Below are positions 42,980-52,666 of a stretch of DNA of 64,000 nt, in pieces. The notes under the pieces are model-generated. The model ran no database searches and was not told the origin of the DNA. It saw only the letters and a program-made list of their open reading frames with translations. Numbering within the stretch: position 1 is the first letter of the stretch; each line of letters opens with the position of its first letter. Origin of the DNA: Shewanella sp. OPT22 (GTDB taxonomy: Bacteria; Pseudomonadota; Gammaproteobacteria; Enterobacterales; Shewanellaceae); assembly GCF_004168585.1 (NCBI RefSeq), contig NZ_PGVH01000040.1:290841-354840 (forward strand), given 5' to 3'. The position numbers were made by a program, and so were the translations under genes.

Positions 42980-45331
42980 CTAAAACATCGACAATTGTCC
43001 AGTCGACGCAGAATTGAGATCTTCACCCGTTATATCAAATAAAGATTCAGCAATTGGCATAATTTGTTTTTCTATATAATAGTCGTAATCTATTTCAGCA
43101 TTTCGATACAAAATAGACTGTGGCCCATGTAAGGTATTCACGTACTTTATTGTCGCTCCACGCTTTAAGAATTTATTGTCAGAAGTATGCTTAAACAATT
43201 GATTGGCGACTCTGACATGTGGCGATGACTTTGCAGTATATTCTTCAATATTTCGACTCAGCTTTCTTTTAAACACGAGTTCATTATCTAATTCCCCAGA
43301 TTTCAGCATTTCGATTTGTTGGCTCAAATACTGCCCTAGTTTTTGATCTAAAAACAGACGCTGATAAAGCTCAAACTGAATGCGTTTTGCGAGTCTACTC
43401 CAATCATTTCTGACATTTTCCATGCCCTTAAACACAATTTCTATTCCATCTTCCGTCTTCTTTGTGCCGACGTATCGTTTTTTACTTCCTAGTTCAGAGC
43501 CTCTTAATGTTGGCATGTGGAACTGATCAAAATGAGTTTCAAATTCGAGCTCTAAATAACTCTCTAAGCTATATTCTTCTGACAGCTTTTTTTTCCACTT
43601 TTTATTAATTAGTTCGGCAAGCTCTCTCCCTAATGCATCTGGATTTTCATGTTCACCGGCCCAAACAAAGGTAGAGTCTGTATCACCATAAACAACTGTA
43701 TGGCCCAACTCTTCAATCCAATGCTTTGTCTGCTTCATCAACTCGTGACCACGCATGGTAATAGAACTTGCGAGTTTTGCATCATGAAACACACAACTTG
43801 GAGTGCCCAACACGCCATACATCGAATTCATTATAATTTTGATGGCATGTGATAAAGGCGCATTTTTTTCTTGTTTTGCAATTTCACGTTGCTCTGACAA
43901 GTTTGCAATTAACTGCGGCAAGATTGGGCTATTTCTACTAAATTTCGCCCCTAAAAACCCAGCGACCGAATTGTCTTCCCCTTTTAACCCTTCAATTAAC
44001 CCTTTAGGGTCAATTAAAAAAGTTCGAATGATATTGGGGTACAAGCTTTTGAAATCGAGGACCAAAACATTGTTATATAATCCGGGAATCGAATCCATTA
44101 CGTAACCGCCGGGTGACTCTAAGCCATCGCTAACCGCTGATTGAGGTGCAACGTAACCCGCTTTATGTAGTTTTGGAAAATATAAATTGTTAAAAGCCGC
44201 AACCGAAGCCGCTGTTCTACCCAACTCTAACCCTGTCAATTGGCTTCGTGCGATAGCAAAGTTCCATAAATCCGTTTTTACAAAAATGTCCCAAACGAGC
44301 CTACAATCCGTTAAGTTATAATGGGCCAAAGATAATTTGTCGTGTTCAAACATGTCTGCAATTTTGGTCCCTCGCCCTTTAACATCATCGATCGCTTTGC
44401 CTTCATGCAGCAATTCTCTTGAGACGTTTTCTAATGAGAAACTTTCGAATTTATAAAAAGCGGCTTTTAACCAATCGATACCGTCCAGCACAACTCGTCC
44501 CGGTAATGACAGTGTTTCAGGTCTGTATTTACCCTCAACTTTCCAGCTCAATTCAGAAGATGCTCTACCGATTGTCAGAGGTAATCGATGAACAATTGCA
44601 CGTTTATAAAGTAAAGCCAGATCAAACGTGATCACAGCCCAACCGATGACAATGTCAGGATCATAGTCTTCAAACCAAGTAATCAGTTTTATTATGAGTT
44701 CTCGTTCATCGGTTACCCATTCAATGTATTTGGGTGAATCGATTTGCTCTTCACCTACCATAATGACTTTTTGATAGCCCTCAGCATATAAGCCCACAGA
44801 ATAAAGCTCGCTTTGCGGGCTGCATTCAAAATCTAACGAGATGCTTTTCAGCGGATAATTTTTCGACGCTTGGGTTGGTCGAACTCTTTGAGCTCGAAAT
44901 TGTTTAATGCCAGTACTTGGTGAGTGAATATAATGGCCTAAAAACTCAGCATCAAAGGCAATTTCACGCTCGCATAAGTAACGGTGTTCAGGCTTAATTC
45001 CTGTTTCATACAGCGGAATATTCAGTCTTTCAGCAATATCTTTAACTTTGGCTTGCTCCTGCCGAGTCTCAGTATAAATAGCGGTAACTTCATCTCCATT
45101 AAAATCTTTCAATGGAAGAGACTTGGATATATAACTATTTCCGATATCAGGATTGAATAACTTAGAAAAGTCATTTGTCTTACAGAAACATACCCAGTTT
45201 GCATCATCAACTCGGACTAAAACAGGACCAGAAGACGAAGCGACAAAGTATTCAATAAAATACTGCCCACGTAGCTTATTAATTCTACGTGTTAATACTT
45301 GCCCTGAAACTGTCGTTAATGATGAAGACAT
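42980..45331 (-). CDS. polB: DNA polymerase II (family B)
   Basis: 783 aa, the usual size of bacterial PolB. 3'-5' exonuclease domain (~150-360) with ExoI SLDFECSP. Polymerase domain with motif A DFKSLYPNIIRTF, motif B KIIMNSMYGVLGTP and motif C YGDTDSTFVW. All three polymerase and the first exonuclease acidic residues are visible, so it should be active. It takes part in replication restart and translesion synthesis and is SOS-induced in E. coli. Divergent from dinG; the good LexA box is 210 bases away, nearer dinG. ATG at 45331. Confidence 0.95.
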   Translation of the reverse strand: MSSSLTTVSGQVLTRRINKLRGQYFIEYFVASSSGPVLVRVDDANWVCFCKTNDFSKLFNPDIGNSYISKSLPLKDFNGDEVTAIYTETRQEQAKVKDIAERLNIPLYETGIKPEHRYLCEREIAFDAEFLGHYIHSPSTGIKQFRAQRVRPTQASKNYPLKSISLDFECSPQSELYSVGLYAEGYQKVIMVGEEQIDSPKYIEWVTDERELIIKLITWFEDYDPDIVIGWAVITFDLALLYKRAIVHRLPLTIGRASSELSWKVEGKYRPETLSLPGRVVLDGIDWLKAAFYKFESFSLENVSRELLHEGKAIDDVKGRGTKIADMFEHDKLSLAHYNLTDCRLVWDIFVKTDLWNFAIARSQLTGLELGRTAASVAAFNNLYFPKLHKAGYVAPQSAVSDGLESPGGYVMDSIPGLYNNVLVLDFKSLYPNIIRTFLIDPKGLIEGLKGEDNSVAGFLGAKFSRNSPILPQLIANLSEQREIAKQEKNAPLSHAIKIIMNSMYGVLGTPSCVFHDAKLASSITMRGHELMKQTKHWIEELGHTVVYGDTDSTFVWAGEHENPDALGRELAELINKKWKKKLSEEYSLESYLELEFETHFDQFHMPTLRGSELGSKKRYVGTKKTEDGIEIVFKGMENVRNDWSRLAKRIQFELYQRLFLDQKLGQYLSQQIEMLKSGELDNELVFKRKLSRNIEEYTAKSSPHVRVANQLFKHTSDNKFLKRGATIKYVNTLHGPQSILYRNAEIDYDYYIEKQIMPIAESLFDITGEDLNSASTGQLSMF

Positions 45332-45586
45332 TTAACCCTCTTTAAATACATGCAATACAACCAGTTAGATAATTAACTCAATTCTGGGGTGATAAACCTT
45401 ACTTAATGGAATGTCATGCCACATTAACTCAAATAAATGAACTTAACCTCTATTCCACTGAATTCGCTTTATTCCCTAACTAAAAGCTCTAAACATTCAA
45501 TTATCTATAATTAATTGTCATTCCATGCAGCTATATAAAACTGTTATTATATACAGCACACTTATAAGGAAGCTACAAACATAATC
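45332..45586. other. Divergent polB/dinG promoter region
   Basis: 255 AT-rich bases without a gene. Contains one clear LexA box (listed separately) on the dinG side. A much weaker CTGG-N8-CATG match lies near polB on the minus strand (around 45360-45375). Confidence 0.6.
45541..45556 (+). promoter_or_regulatory. LexA (SOS) operator upstream of dinG
   Basis: CTGTTATTATATACAG is an exact CTGT-N8-ACAG site with AT-rich centre, matching the gammaproteobacterial LexA consensus. It lies 30 bases before the dinG ATG, and a TATTAT -10-like box (45544-45549) falls inside it, so LexA would block RNA polymerase. Confidence 0.88.
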
Positions 45587-47659
45587 ATGCTCGCAGATAA
45601 GGTCAAAACACAAATTCGCACTATCTATAAAGGTATTGCAGCTGCACTACCCAATTTTGTCTCTCGCAGGGAGCAAAATTATATGGTGGCAGAGATCTCG
45701 AAAACACTCGCGGGCGAATATGATAAAAACCGTCGAATTATTGTAGTCGAAGCAGGAACAGGTATTGGTAAGTCATTATCTTATTTACTAGGCACAATCC
45801 CACTAGCCTTAGCACAGAAGAAAAAAGTGTGTATTGCTACGGCAACAGTGGCGCTTCAAGAACAACTACTCCATAAAGACTTACCTTTCTTTTTGGCACA
45901 ATCTGAGCTCAATTTTAAATTTGGTTTAGTGAAAGGCCGTCAACGTTACGTCTGTTTATCTAAGTTAGAAATGTTGATTGGCGAAGATAATGGTACTCAA
46001 ATGGCCATGTGGCAGACCAAGCCAGATCAACACCAAATTGAAATATTACAAAGACTGCTCCGTGATTACCATGAAGGAAAGTGGAATGGTGAAATTGATA
46101 CATTAACTGTCGATTTACCTGATCATATGTGGCAACAGATTTCATCTGACAAACACAGCTGCCATCGAACATTAGCCGCTCATAGATTATGTCCATTTCA
46201 CAGTGCTAGAGAAGAAGTCGACTCTTGGGATGTTCTCATCGTCAATCATAGCCTTCTATTTGCCGACTTAGAGCTGGGCGGCGGTGTAATTCTTCCCGAT
46301 CCTGAAGATGTATTTTATGTCATTGATGAAGCACATCACCTTCCTAATGTTGCAAGAGATTTTTCAAGTGCTCAATCAACGATTCGTAGCACTGTAGACT
46401 GGCTCGAAAAATTTAATAAAACGGTGGCTAAACTGCAGAGCCAAATTAGAAGCGACCAAGTAATCTCGCCATCTCAGAATTTACAAGATCACATTGCAGA
46501 TATGGTCAGAGTACTCAATCAAGTGGGTCACTTTTGTGATGCGCAACTTAAATTTTTCAATAATCCTGAGTCACGTTGGCGCTTTGAGCATGGACAAATA
46601 CCAGAAACACTTAAAATTCCTGCTGAAAATTTAGCGACTGAGTCAAACCAAGCTCTAAAACAGTTTAATAAAATTCAGTCTATTCTGAGTGAATCGATTA
46701 AAGATGGGGAGATCCCTAAGCATCAAGCTGAGCAACTTCTCACGGAAGCTGGCTTTATGTTGCAACGTCTAGAGTCTGTTGCCAAGCTTTGGAAAGCCAT
46801 AGCCAAAGAAGACAATCCTAAAGGCGCTCCCTCAGCTCGTTGGGCTGAATTAATTACAGGAAAAAAATCAGATTACTTGTTCCAAGCATCGCCTATCGAA
46901 GTTGGCTTTATGCTGGAAACAATGCTTTGGAAAAAAGCGGCTGGTGTCGTTTTATGCAGTGCAACATTACGCGCTTTAAATAAATTTGAACATTTTTGTC
47001 ATCAGGTCGGTCTTTCACTTAACGATGGTAGTCGTTACCTAGCACTACAGTCACCATTTGATTATGAAAACAATGCCACGTTATTTTTACCTAAAATGCG
47101 CACGGAACCCACTGCAGATGATTACACAGAGGAGTTAGCAGAGCACATCCTTAAGTTAGTAGAAGGTGAAATGGCGACACTGGTTCTATTTGCTTCTTAT
47201 TGGCAAATGGACAAGGTTATCGAATTAATCGAAGGAAAATTAAAAATACCATTGCTGGTTCAAGGTACAAAACCAAGACAAGAACTGCTTAAACAGCATT
47301 ATCAACTTTGTGATGACAACCTACCAAGTATCATTTTTGGAACAGGCAGTTTCTCAGAAGGTTTAGATCTACCTGGTGACTATTTAACGAACCTTATCGT
47401 TACAAAACTGCCTTTTGCGGTCCCTACTTCACCAGTTGAACAGGCACATGCTGAGTACATTAAATTGAAAGGGGGCAACCCTTTTATACAGTTAACTGTT
47501 CCGGATGCGTCACGCAAATTAATTCAGAGTTGCGGGCGTCTTCTCAGAAAAGAGCAAGATTATGGCAGAGTGACAATTTTAGATAGAAGATTGATCACTA
47601 AAAGATATGGCAAATCGCTTTTGGATGCCTTACCACCATTTCGTCGAGTAGTAGAGTAA
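45587..47659 (+). CDS. dinG: ATP-dependent 5'-3' DNA helicase DinG
   Basis: 690 aa. XPD-like superfamily 2 helicase that unwinds R-loops, forks and G-quadruplexes. Walker A VEAGTGIGKSLSYLL near residue 55, DEAH box VIDEAHHLPNVARDF, later SATLRALNKF and the C-terminal QSCGRLLRKEQDYGRVTILDRR arginine-finger region. The iron-sulfur domain shows Cys123, Cys192 and Cys202; E. coli DinG has four cysteines, and the one expected between 192 and 202 is absent. The start matches family N-termini (MLADKVKTQIRTIYK). The LexA box 30 bases upstream indicates damage induction. First gene of a five-gene operon. Confidence 0.94.
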   Translation: MLADKVKTQIRTIYKGIAAALPNFVSRREQNYMVAEISKTLAGEYDKNRRIIVVEAGTGIGKSLSYLLGTIPLALAQKKKVCIATATVALQEQLLHKDLPFFLAQSELNFKFGLVKGRQRYVCLSKLEMLIGEDNGTQMAMWQTKPDQHQIEILQRLLRDYHEGKWNGEIDTLTVDLPDHMWQQISSDKHSCHRTLAAHRLCPFHSAREEVDSWDVLIVNHSLLFADLELGGGVILPDPEDVFYVIDEAHHLPNVARDFSSAQSTIRSTVDWLEKFNKTVAKLQSQIRSDQVISPSQNLQDHIADMVRVLNQVGHFCDAQLKFFNNPESRWRFEHGQIPETLKIPAENLATESNQALKQFNKIQSILSESIKDGEIPKHQAEQLLTEAGFMLQRLESVAKLWKAIAKEDNPKGAPSARWAELITGKKSDYLFQASPIEVGFMLETMLWKKAAGVVLCSATLRALNKFEHFCHQVGLSLNDGSRYLALQSPFDYENNATLFLPKMRTEPTADDYTEELAEHILKLVEGEMATLVLFASYWQMDKVIELIEGKLKIPLLVQGTKPRQELLKQHYQLCDDNLPSIIFGTGSFSEGLDLPGDYLTNLIVTKLPFAVPTSPVEQAHAEYIKLKGGNPFIQLTVPDASRKLIQSCGRLLRKEQDYGRVTILDRRLITKRYGKSLLDALPPFRRVVE

Positions 47660-47666
47660 TTTATAT

Positions 47667-48434
47667 ATGATGTTAGAAGTCGGACATTGGTTTATGCTTG
47701 CGCTGGTTGGGATCAGTGCTGGCTTCATTGACGCTGTAGTTGGCGGAGGTGGACTATTGTCTATTCCAGCATTGCTTTCTTTAGGACTCCCACCTCACCT
47801 AACATTGGGTACTAATAAAGTTGCTGCTTGCTTCAGCTCATTTACATCATCGTTAACTTATTTCAAGCAAGAGTTGTTTAGCCCACAACTATGGTACCAC
47901 ACCGCAATTGCAAGCTTTGTTGGTGGGGTGTTAGGTAGTGCATTAGTCCTAGCCATTGATAATGAATGGTTAATAAAGATCCTCCCCATCATCATTATTG
48001 CTGTTGCTGTTTATTCGCTTATCAATCCTAATGCGATAGGCTCCCAAAATTCTAACATGATCAAAAAAAGCCCAAAAAAGCTACATCAATGGCTAATGGG
48101 CCTTGCTTTGGGCGGCTATGACGGTTTTGCTGGCCCTGGCGCCGGAGCATTTTGGACAATATCGACGTCTAAATTTTATGGACTTCCACTTCTTAATAGC
48201 TGCGGCTTAGCAAGGTCAATGACTCTAGTCAGCAACTTAACAGCTTTGATGGTCTTTATTGCTTTGGATGAAGTGAACTATCTTGTCGGCATTGTACTGG
48301 GCTTGTTTATGATGATTGGGTCATTTATCGGTGCAAGAGTGGCTATTCGTTTAGGCTCTCCTTTTATTAAACCTATTTTTATTACTGTGGTATTGTTTAT
48401 GTCTCTGCATTTAGCATGGAGCGCTTGGCTATAA
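47667..48434 (+). CDS. TSUP family (TauE/SafE) membrane transporter
   Basis: 255 aa, eight or so hydrophobic segments. Two half-repeats typical of TSUP: GFIDAVVGGGGLLSIPALLSLGLPP-type first (GAGG-like GGGGLLSIP) and GYDGFAGPGAGAFWTI second, both followed by TNKVAA/SNLTAL segments. The family exports or imports sulfite, sulfoacetate or related anions; substrate here is unknown. It starts 7 bases after the dinG stop (ATGATG, two possible starts) and its stop overlaps the priC start. Confidence 0.85.
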   Translation: MMLEVGHWFMLALVGISAGFIDAVVGGGGLLSIPALLSLGLPPHLTLGTNKVAACFSSFTSSLTYFKQELFSPQLWYHTAIASFVGGVLGSALVLAIDNEWLIKILPIIIIAVAVYSLINPNAIGSQNSNMIKKSPKKLHQWLMGLALGGYDGFAGPGAGAFWTISTSKFYGLPLLNSCGLARSMTLVSNLTALMVFIALDEVNYLVGIVLGLFMMIGSFIGARVAIRLGSPFIKPIFITVVLFMSLHLAWSAWL

Positions 48435-49102
48435 TGGGTATCAATCAACAGCAGTTGATCATAAAACTTCGTGAACAGCTGGGTAGACTTGAACAAGAAG
48501 TACTGAAACACGACAGTAATCTTGCACAAAACGAACAAAAGCTTCTGCAAAATAATGGGCGATTCAATCCTGGTTTATTCCATCAAAATGGAGGCAAGCT
48601 AATTGCTTGTGTTCATCAGATAAAACACAGCATCAATATGCTCGATAAACGCTTGCAAGCGGGTATTAATACAGATGCAATTGAAACAAGTTGCCTTCAT
48701 ATTCAAGATCAATTTTCTGCCGTTAAGCGGGCACTCACCACTACAGCAATTGATTTAAAATCAGAAAGGCACAAACGCTCCACAGCTCGAAGTAATTACC
48801 TGAAGCGACAGAAAAAAAAGCATAATGATTCAGGTTTTGAATGGATAGCCAGTAACGTTATGCAGAACAGTCATCAGCTTTATGCCGAGCTAAATAAACA
48901 TTTGAACTGGGCGAGTAGAATTGAAGAGAAAATTCAAGAATCTAATCAGAAATTGGATAACTGCTCTGCTCGGGATAAACTCAAGTTACAACATGAGATC
49001 CTTGATATGCACAAACGACTAGGCAAGTGCAGGCAAGCTATCTCTTATATTGAAGATAGAATACAATTATTTGAGCGACCAAATTACAAAAAAGACTTTT
49101 AA
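48434..49102 (+). CDS. priC: Primosomal replication protein PriC
   Basis: 222 aa from ATG 48434, which shares its A with the upstream stop (TAATG). All-helical and basic, rich in Lys/Arg/Gln. The C-terminus LGKCRQAISYIEDRIQLFE matches the PriC ending I remember from E. coli (LARCRHALEKIENRLA), and the middle has the NGGKLIACVHQIKHSI pattern. PriC restarts stalled forks by loading DnaB at single-stranded gaps, so its place behind dinG makes functional sense. Somewhat longer than E. coli PriC (175 aa). Confidence 0.8.
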   Translation: MGINQQQLIIKLREQLGRLEQEVLKHDSNLAQNEQKLLQNNGRFNPGLFHQNGGKLIACVHQIKHSINMLDKRLQAGINTDAIETSCLHIQDQFSAVKRALTTTAIDLKSERHKRSTARSNYLKRQKKKHNDSGFEWIASNVMQNSHQLYAELNKHLNWASRIEEKIQESNQKLDNCSARDKLKLQHEILDMHKRLGKCRQAISYIEDRIQLFERPNYKKDF

Positions 49103-49782
49103 TGAGAATGAGTATGAAAAAATGGATTTCAGTTTCATCACTACTGTTACTTTCACTTGCAGCTAATGCCTTTGCCAGCCAGCTATCTATTCCAAGTGAA
49201 TTTGAATTCTTGGCTGTTGATGGTAACCCAATAAATTCTTCATTACTTAATCGTAAATCTTCTATCAAGCTTGCAGAAGGTGAACATAAAGTTGCCATGC
49301 GCTTTAACGATCTCTACGAAGATGACATCACAGGCAGTCATGGGTATATCAAGTCTTACCCTTTTATTGTTTCAATTTTTGTGGATGGATTAAACCAATA
49401 TCAACTGGCTGGTTTAGGCTCTCAATTTAATGATAACCCAGACAAATACGCCAAAAACCCAAAAATTACGATTCGCAGAGTAGATAATGGCAAAGTGGTT
49501 TACTCAGTCAAAAACACACAATTTAATGAAGGTTCTCTCCTTGGTGAAATGTTAGGTGGCGAAGCTCGCAAAGACGTTAAAGCCTACGCTGTACAACAAA
49601 CAACGGTTCATAAAGTTCAAGCTTCAACTCAAGCGATTACAAATGAGGCTACTGCAGCAAACGTAGCACAAGACGAAACAATGGTTGATAATGAAGCAAT
49701 GCTGAAATATTGGTGGAATAAAGCCGACGTCGAATCAAGGCAAAACTTTTTAATCTGGTTGCAAACACAAAATAAAAAATGA
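49102..49782 (+). CDS. DUF2057 (YccT/CsgI-like) periplasmic protein
   Basis: 226 aa. Three closely spaced in-frame ATGs (49102, 49108, 49114); the last gives the tidy signal peptide MKKWISVSSLLLLSLAANAFA. The mature protein has LSIPSEFEFLAVDGNPINSSLL and ends MLKYWWNKADVESRQNFLIWL, matching the YccT C-terminus (LKYWFKLADPQTRNTFLQW) as I recall it. E. coli YccT (CsgI) inhibits curli formation; whether this one does is unknown. Overlaps priC by one base and the next gene by four. Confidence 0.8.
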   Translation: MRMSMKKWISVSSLLLLSLAANAFASQLSIPSEFEFLAVDGNPINSSLLNRKSSIKLAEGEHKVAMRFNDLYEDDITGSHGYIKSYPFIVSIFVDGLNQYQLAGLGSQFNDNPDKYAKNPKITIRRVDNGKVVYSVKNTQFNEGSLLGEMLGGEARKDVKAYAVQQTTVHKVQASTQAITNEATAANVAQDETMVDNEAMLKYWWNKADVESRQNFLIWLQTQNKK

Positions 49783-50684
49783 TCCCATATGTCTATCACG
49801 CAAGTTATTCAGAGCTTGCGTTACCCCCCACTCATCGTTTTCCAACAACCAAGTATCAAGATCTTTATGAATACCTGCTCGAAAGCAAATTCGCCAAAGC
49901 TGATCAGTTTCACTTTCCAGACCCCATTAGCTCTGAAGAGTTATTTGCCATTCACGATCCAAATTATGTTAAAGAACTTATTAATGGCACGCTCGATTCA
50001 AAAATGATGAGACGTATCGGTTTTCCATGGTCGAAAGGATTAATTAGGCGAACACTACATTCTATTGCAGGTACTCGACTAACGGCATCACTTGCTCTTG
50101 AGCACGGTTGTGCATTACATTTGAGTGGCGGTTATCACCACTCTCACTACGACTTCGGTAGCGGATTTTGTTTATTCAACGATTTAATCTTCGCTGCTAC
50201 GGAGATGCAAAAAAAACATGGTTTGGAAACCGTTCTCATTTTTGATTGCGATGTTCATCAAGGTGACGGTACGGCATCATTAGGTCAAAATCATGAAGGT
50301 ATTGTTACCTGTTCTCTGCATTGTGGTAAGAACTTTCCCGCTCGAAAAATGCACTCAGACTACGATATTGAACTTGAAAAAGAGATGCCTAACCTTCCCT
50401 ATTTAGAAACAGTATCTCAAACCTTTGAGTATCTAATTCGACTTCACCAGCCCGACCTCATTATTTACGACGCTGGTGTTGATGTTCATAAAGATGATGA
50501 TCTTGGATATTTAAATATCTGTGATGATGGCATTTATCAACGCGATACAAATATTTTTTCAATAGCAAAACAAAATGATATTCCAGTTGCTGCCGTTATA
50601 GGTGGCGGCTACAGTAGAAATCGACCTGAGTTAGTAAATCGACACTATCAATTATTTAAAGCTGCTCATCACGTTTTTAACTAA
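49779..50684 (+). CDS. Histone deacetylase / acetoin-utilisation family amidohydrolase
   Basis: 301 aa, cytoplasmic. Arginase-deacetylase fold: RFPTTKYQDLYEYL at the N-terminus, the catalytic HH dyad in LSGGYHHSHYDFG, zinc ligands in FDCDVHQGDGTA and DAGVDVHKDDDLG, and the IGGGYS catalytic Tyr loop. Family members deacetylate lysines, polyamines or acetoin-related substrates. ATGA overlap with yccT makes it the last gene of the dinG operon; its part in DNA repair or polyamine metabolism is not evident from sequence. Confidence 0.88.
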   Translation: MIPYVYHASYSELALPPTHRFPTTKYQDLYEYLLESKFAKADQFHFPDPISSEELFAIHDPNYVKELINGTLDSKMMRRIGFPWSKGLIRRTLHSIAGTRLTASLALEHGCALHLSGGYHHSHYDFGSGFCLFNDLIFAATEMQKKHGLETVLIFDCDVHQGDGTASLGQNHEGIVTCSLHCGKNFPARKMHSDYDIELEKEMPNLPYLETVSQTFEYLIRLHQPDLIIYDAGVDVHKDDDLGYLNICDDGIYQRDTNIFSIAKQNDIPVAAVIGGGYSRNRPELVNRHYQLFKAAHHVFN

Positions 50685-50790
50685 CGAGTTAATGCTCATA
50701 TCGTACAACTGTAATTATCTGTTACTTTTTCAACATTGATTCTCCAAACCAACAAATGTTAACTTTTGGTTAACATAATTGGAGATAACA

Positions 50791-52623
50791 ATGATTAAAA
50801 AAATTCTAAAAGGTACCGGTATTGCAGTTGCAGTAACAATTGCACTTGGTGGCAGCTTTGCTGCTCATGAATGGTACGCTGACAAACCGTTCATGATGCG
50901 CTCTCTACTTGACAGAGAAATGATGAAAATCGCTTTTGATAGCCCAGAAACACTGACTTCTCTAGGTTTTCTAGAGTCAGTTGGCATTACAAGTCATAAC
51001 GCAGAACTTGATGACGACAGACCTCAACAGCTAGAAAAAATGTTTGTTACTGCTAACCGCATTCAAACATTGCTCAACAATTATGATAATAACGATCTCA
51101 ATGAATCAGATAAATTGAGTAAAGAGATCTCACTTTATCTTCTAGATTTTGTGAATTCTTCATATGAATACCGTCATCATAATTATCCAGTAAATCAACT
51201 CTTCGGTCTGCAAAACGGTTTCCCAAGCTTCATGCAAGCTCAACATCAAGTTAACAGCATCGAAGATGCAGAAAACTATATCTCTCGTTTGAATAAGTTA
51301 CCTGTCAAGTTTTCTCAAAATATCGAAGGGTTAAAAATCCGTGAGGACAAAGGAATTTTACCTCCAAAGTTCGTTGTTGAACGTGTTCTAGAAGAGATGC
51401 GAAACTTTGTCGATAAGCCTATCAAAGAGAATATTCTTTATTCCTCTTTAGAAGAAAAGCTAGAAAAGATCAGTGACATCGAAGATCAAGAAAAACAAAG
51501 AGTACTGGAGCAAACACATCAAGCAATCAAACAGAGTATTCATCCAGCCTACAACCAGCTGATCACCTATTTTGAACAGCTAGAGCCTAAAACAGGCAAC
51601 GATCACGGCTTTTGGAATTTACCGAACGGTGATAAAGCTTATAAGAAAGCACTGCAGTTTTTTACGACAACAGATTATTCAGCTGAACATATCCATCGTC
51701 TAGGTTTAACTGAAGTCGACCGTATTCAAGGTGAAATTCTTAGCGAGCTAACAAAGCTCAATATCAATGCTGATAACTTTACCCAAGCGATTGAGGTTTT
51801 GGCCGACAATGAAAAATATTATTACCCTGATACTGATGAAGGTCGCCAACAAATCCTTGCTGATTACCAGACGATTCTAGACGAAATTAATGCGAACCTT
51901 GATGATGCATTCAATATTCGACCAAAAGCCGGTATGGAAGTGGTTCGTATTCCTGAATTTAAAGAGAAAACGTCTCCTGGTGCGTATTATCAAGGACCAT
52001 CATTAGACGGCAGTCGACCTGGACGTTTTTTTGCAAACCTTTACGACATTAAAGCTACACCAACTTACAGCATGAGAACACTGGCTTATCATGAGGGTGT
52101 ACCTGGTCACCACTTCCAAATTGCCATCGCTCAAGAACTCGAAGGGTTACCGTTTATTAGAAAAATGGGCGGTTTTACCGCTTACAGCGAAGGCTGGGCA
52201 TTGTATGCCGAGCAATTAGCGTGGGAGTTAGGGTTTCAGAAAAAACCAGAGGATAACATTGGTCGTTTACAGGCTGAGCTCTTTAGAGCTGTGCGCTTAG
52301 TTGTTGATACAGGTATCCACCATAAACGCTGGACTCGTGAACAAGCAATTAAATACATGAAAGCGAATACAGGTATGACGCAAAGTGATGTTGTTTCTGA
52401 AATTGAGCGCTACATTGTAATGCCCGGACAAGCGACCTCATACAAAATTGGTATGATGAAAATCCTTGAACTACGTGAAAAAGCTAAGTCTCAACTCGGC
52501 GATAAATTCGATCTTGCAGAGTTTCATGATGTTGTTTTGAAGAATGGTCCTGTTCCACTGTCTATCCTCGAAAGACTTGTTGACGGTTGGATTAACGATA
52601 AAAATGTAGAACAAAGTATTTAA
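50791..52623 (+). CDS. DUF885 family putative metallopeptidase
   Basis: 610 aa from ATG 50791 (GGAG six bases upstream; a TTG four codons earlier is unlikely). Signal peptide or membrane anchor MIKKILKGTGIAVAVTIALGGSFAA. Long helical middle, then the DUF885 metal site H434EGVPGHH441 in TLAYHEGVPGHHFQIA and the SEGWALYAEQLAWELG segment with its Glu ligand. The fold resembles M3/M32 thermolysin-like enzymes. Likely periplasmic or membrane-bound peptidase; substrate unknown. Own promoter, with a hairpin after it. Confidence 0.85.
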   Translation: MIKKILKGTGIAVAVTIALGGSFAAHEWYADKPFMMRSLLDREMMKIAFDSPETLTSLGFLESVGITSHNAELDDDRPQQLEKMFVTANRIQTLLNNYDNNDLNESDKLSKEISLYLLDFVNSSYEYRHHNYPVNQLFGLQNGFPSFMQAQHQVNSIEDAENYISRLNKLPVKFSQNIEGLKIREDKGILPPKFVVERVLEEMRNFVDKPIKENILYSSLEEKLEKISDIEDQEKQRVLEQTHQAIKQSIHPAYNQLITYFEQLEPKTGNDHGFWNLPNGDKAYKKALQFFTTTDYSAEHIHRLGLTEVDRIQGEILSELTKLNINADNFTQAIEVLADNEKYYYPDTDEGRQQILADYQTILDEINANLDDAFNIRPKAGMEVVRIPEFKEKTSPGAYYQGPSLDGSRPGRFFANLYDIKATPTYSMRTLAYHEGVPGHHFQIAIAQELEGLPFIRKMGGFTAYSEGWALYAEQLAWELGFQKKPEDNIGRLQAELFRAVRLVVDTGIHHKRWTREQAIKYMKANTGMTQSDVVSEIERYIVMPGQATSYKIGMMKILELREKAKSQLGDKFDLAEFHDVVLKNGPVPLSILERLVDGWINDKNVEQSI

Positions 52624-52636
52624 TACCAATTTGGGT

Positions 52637-52666
52637 GGCTCTTATCCTGATTATAGGTTAAGAGCC
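52637..52666 (+). terminator. Hairpin downstream of the DUF885 gene
   Basis: Perfect 8-bp stem GGCTCTTA / TAAGAGCC extended by an inner CC/GG pair, 14 bases past the stop. The T run is weak (GCTTAACG). Confidence 0.6.

Noticed and set aside
45350..45380. Possible LexA box for polB
   Set aside because: The best minus-strand match is CTGG-N8-CATG, losing key bases of both half-sites. PolB may share control from the dinG box, but a separate site is not supported.
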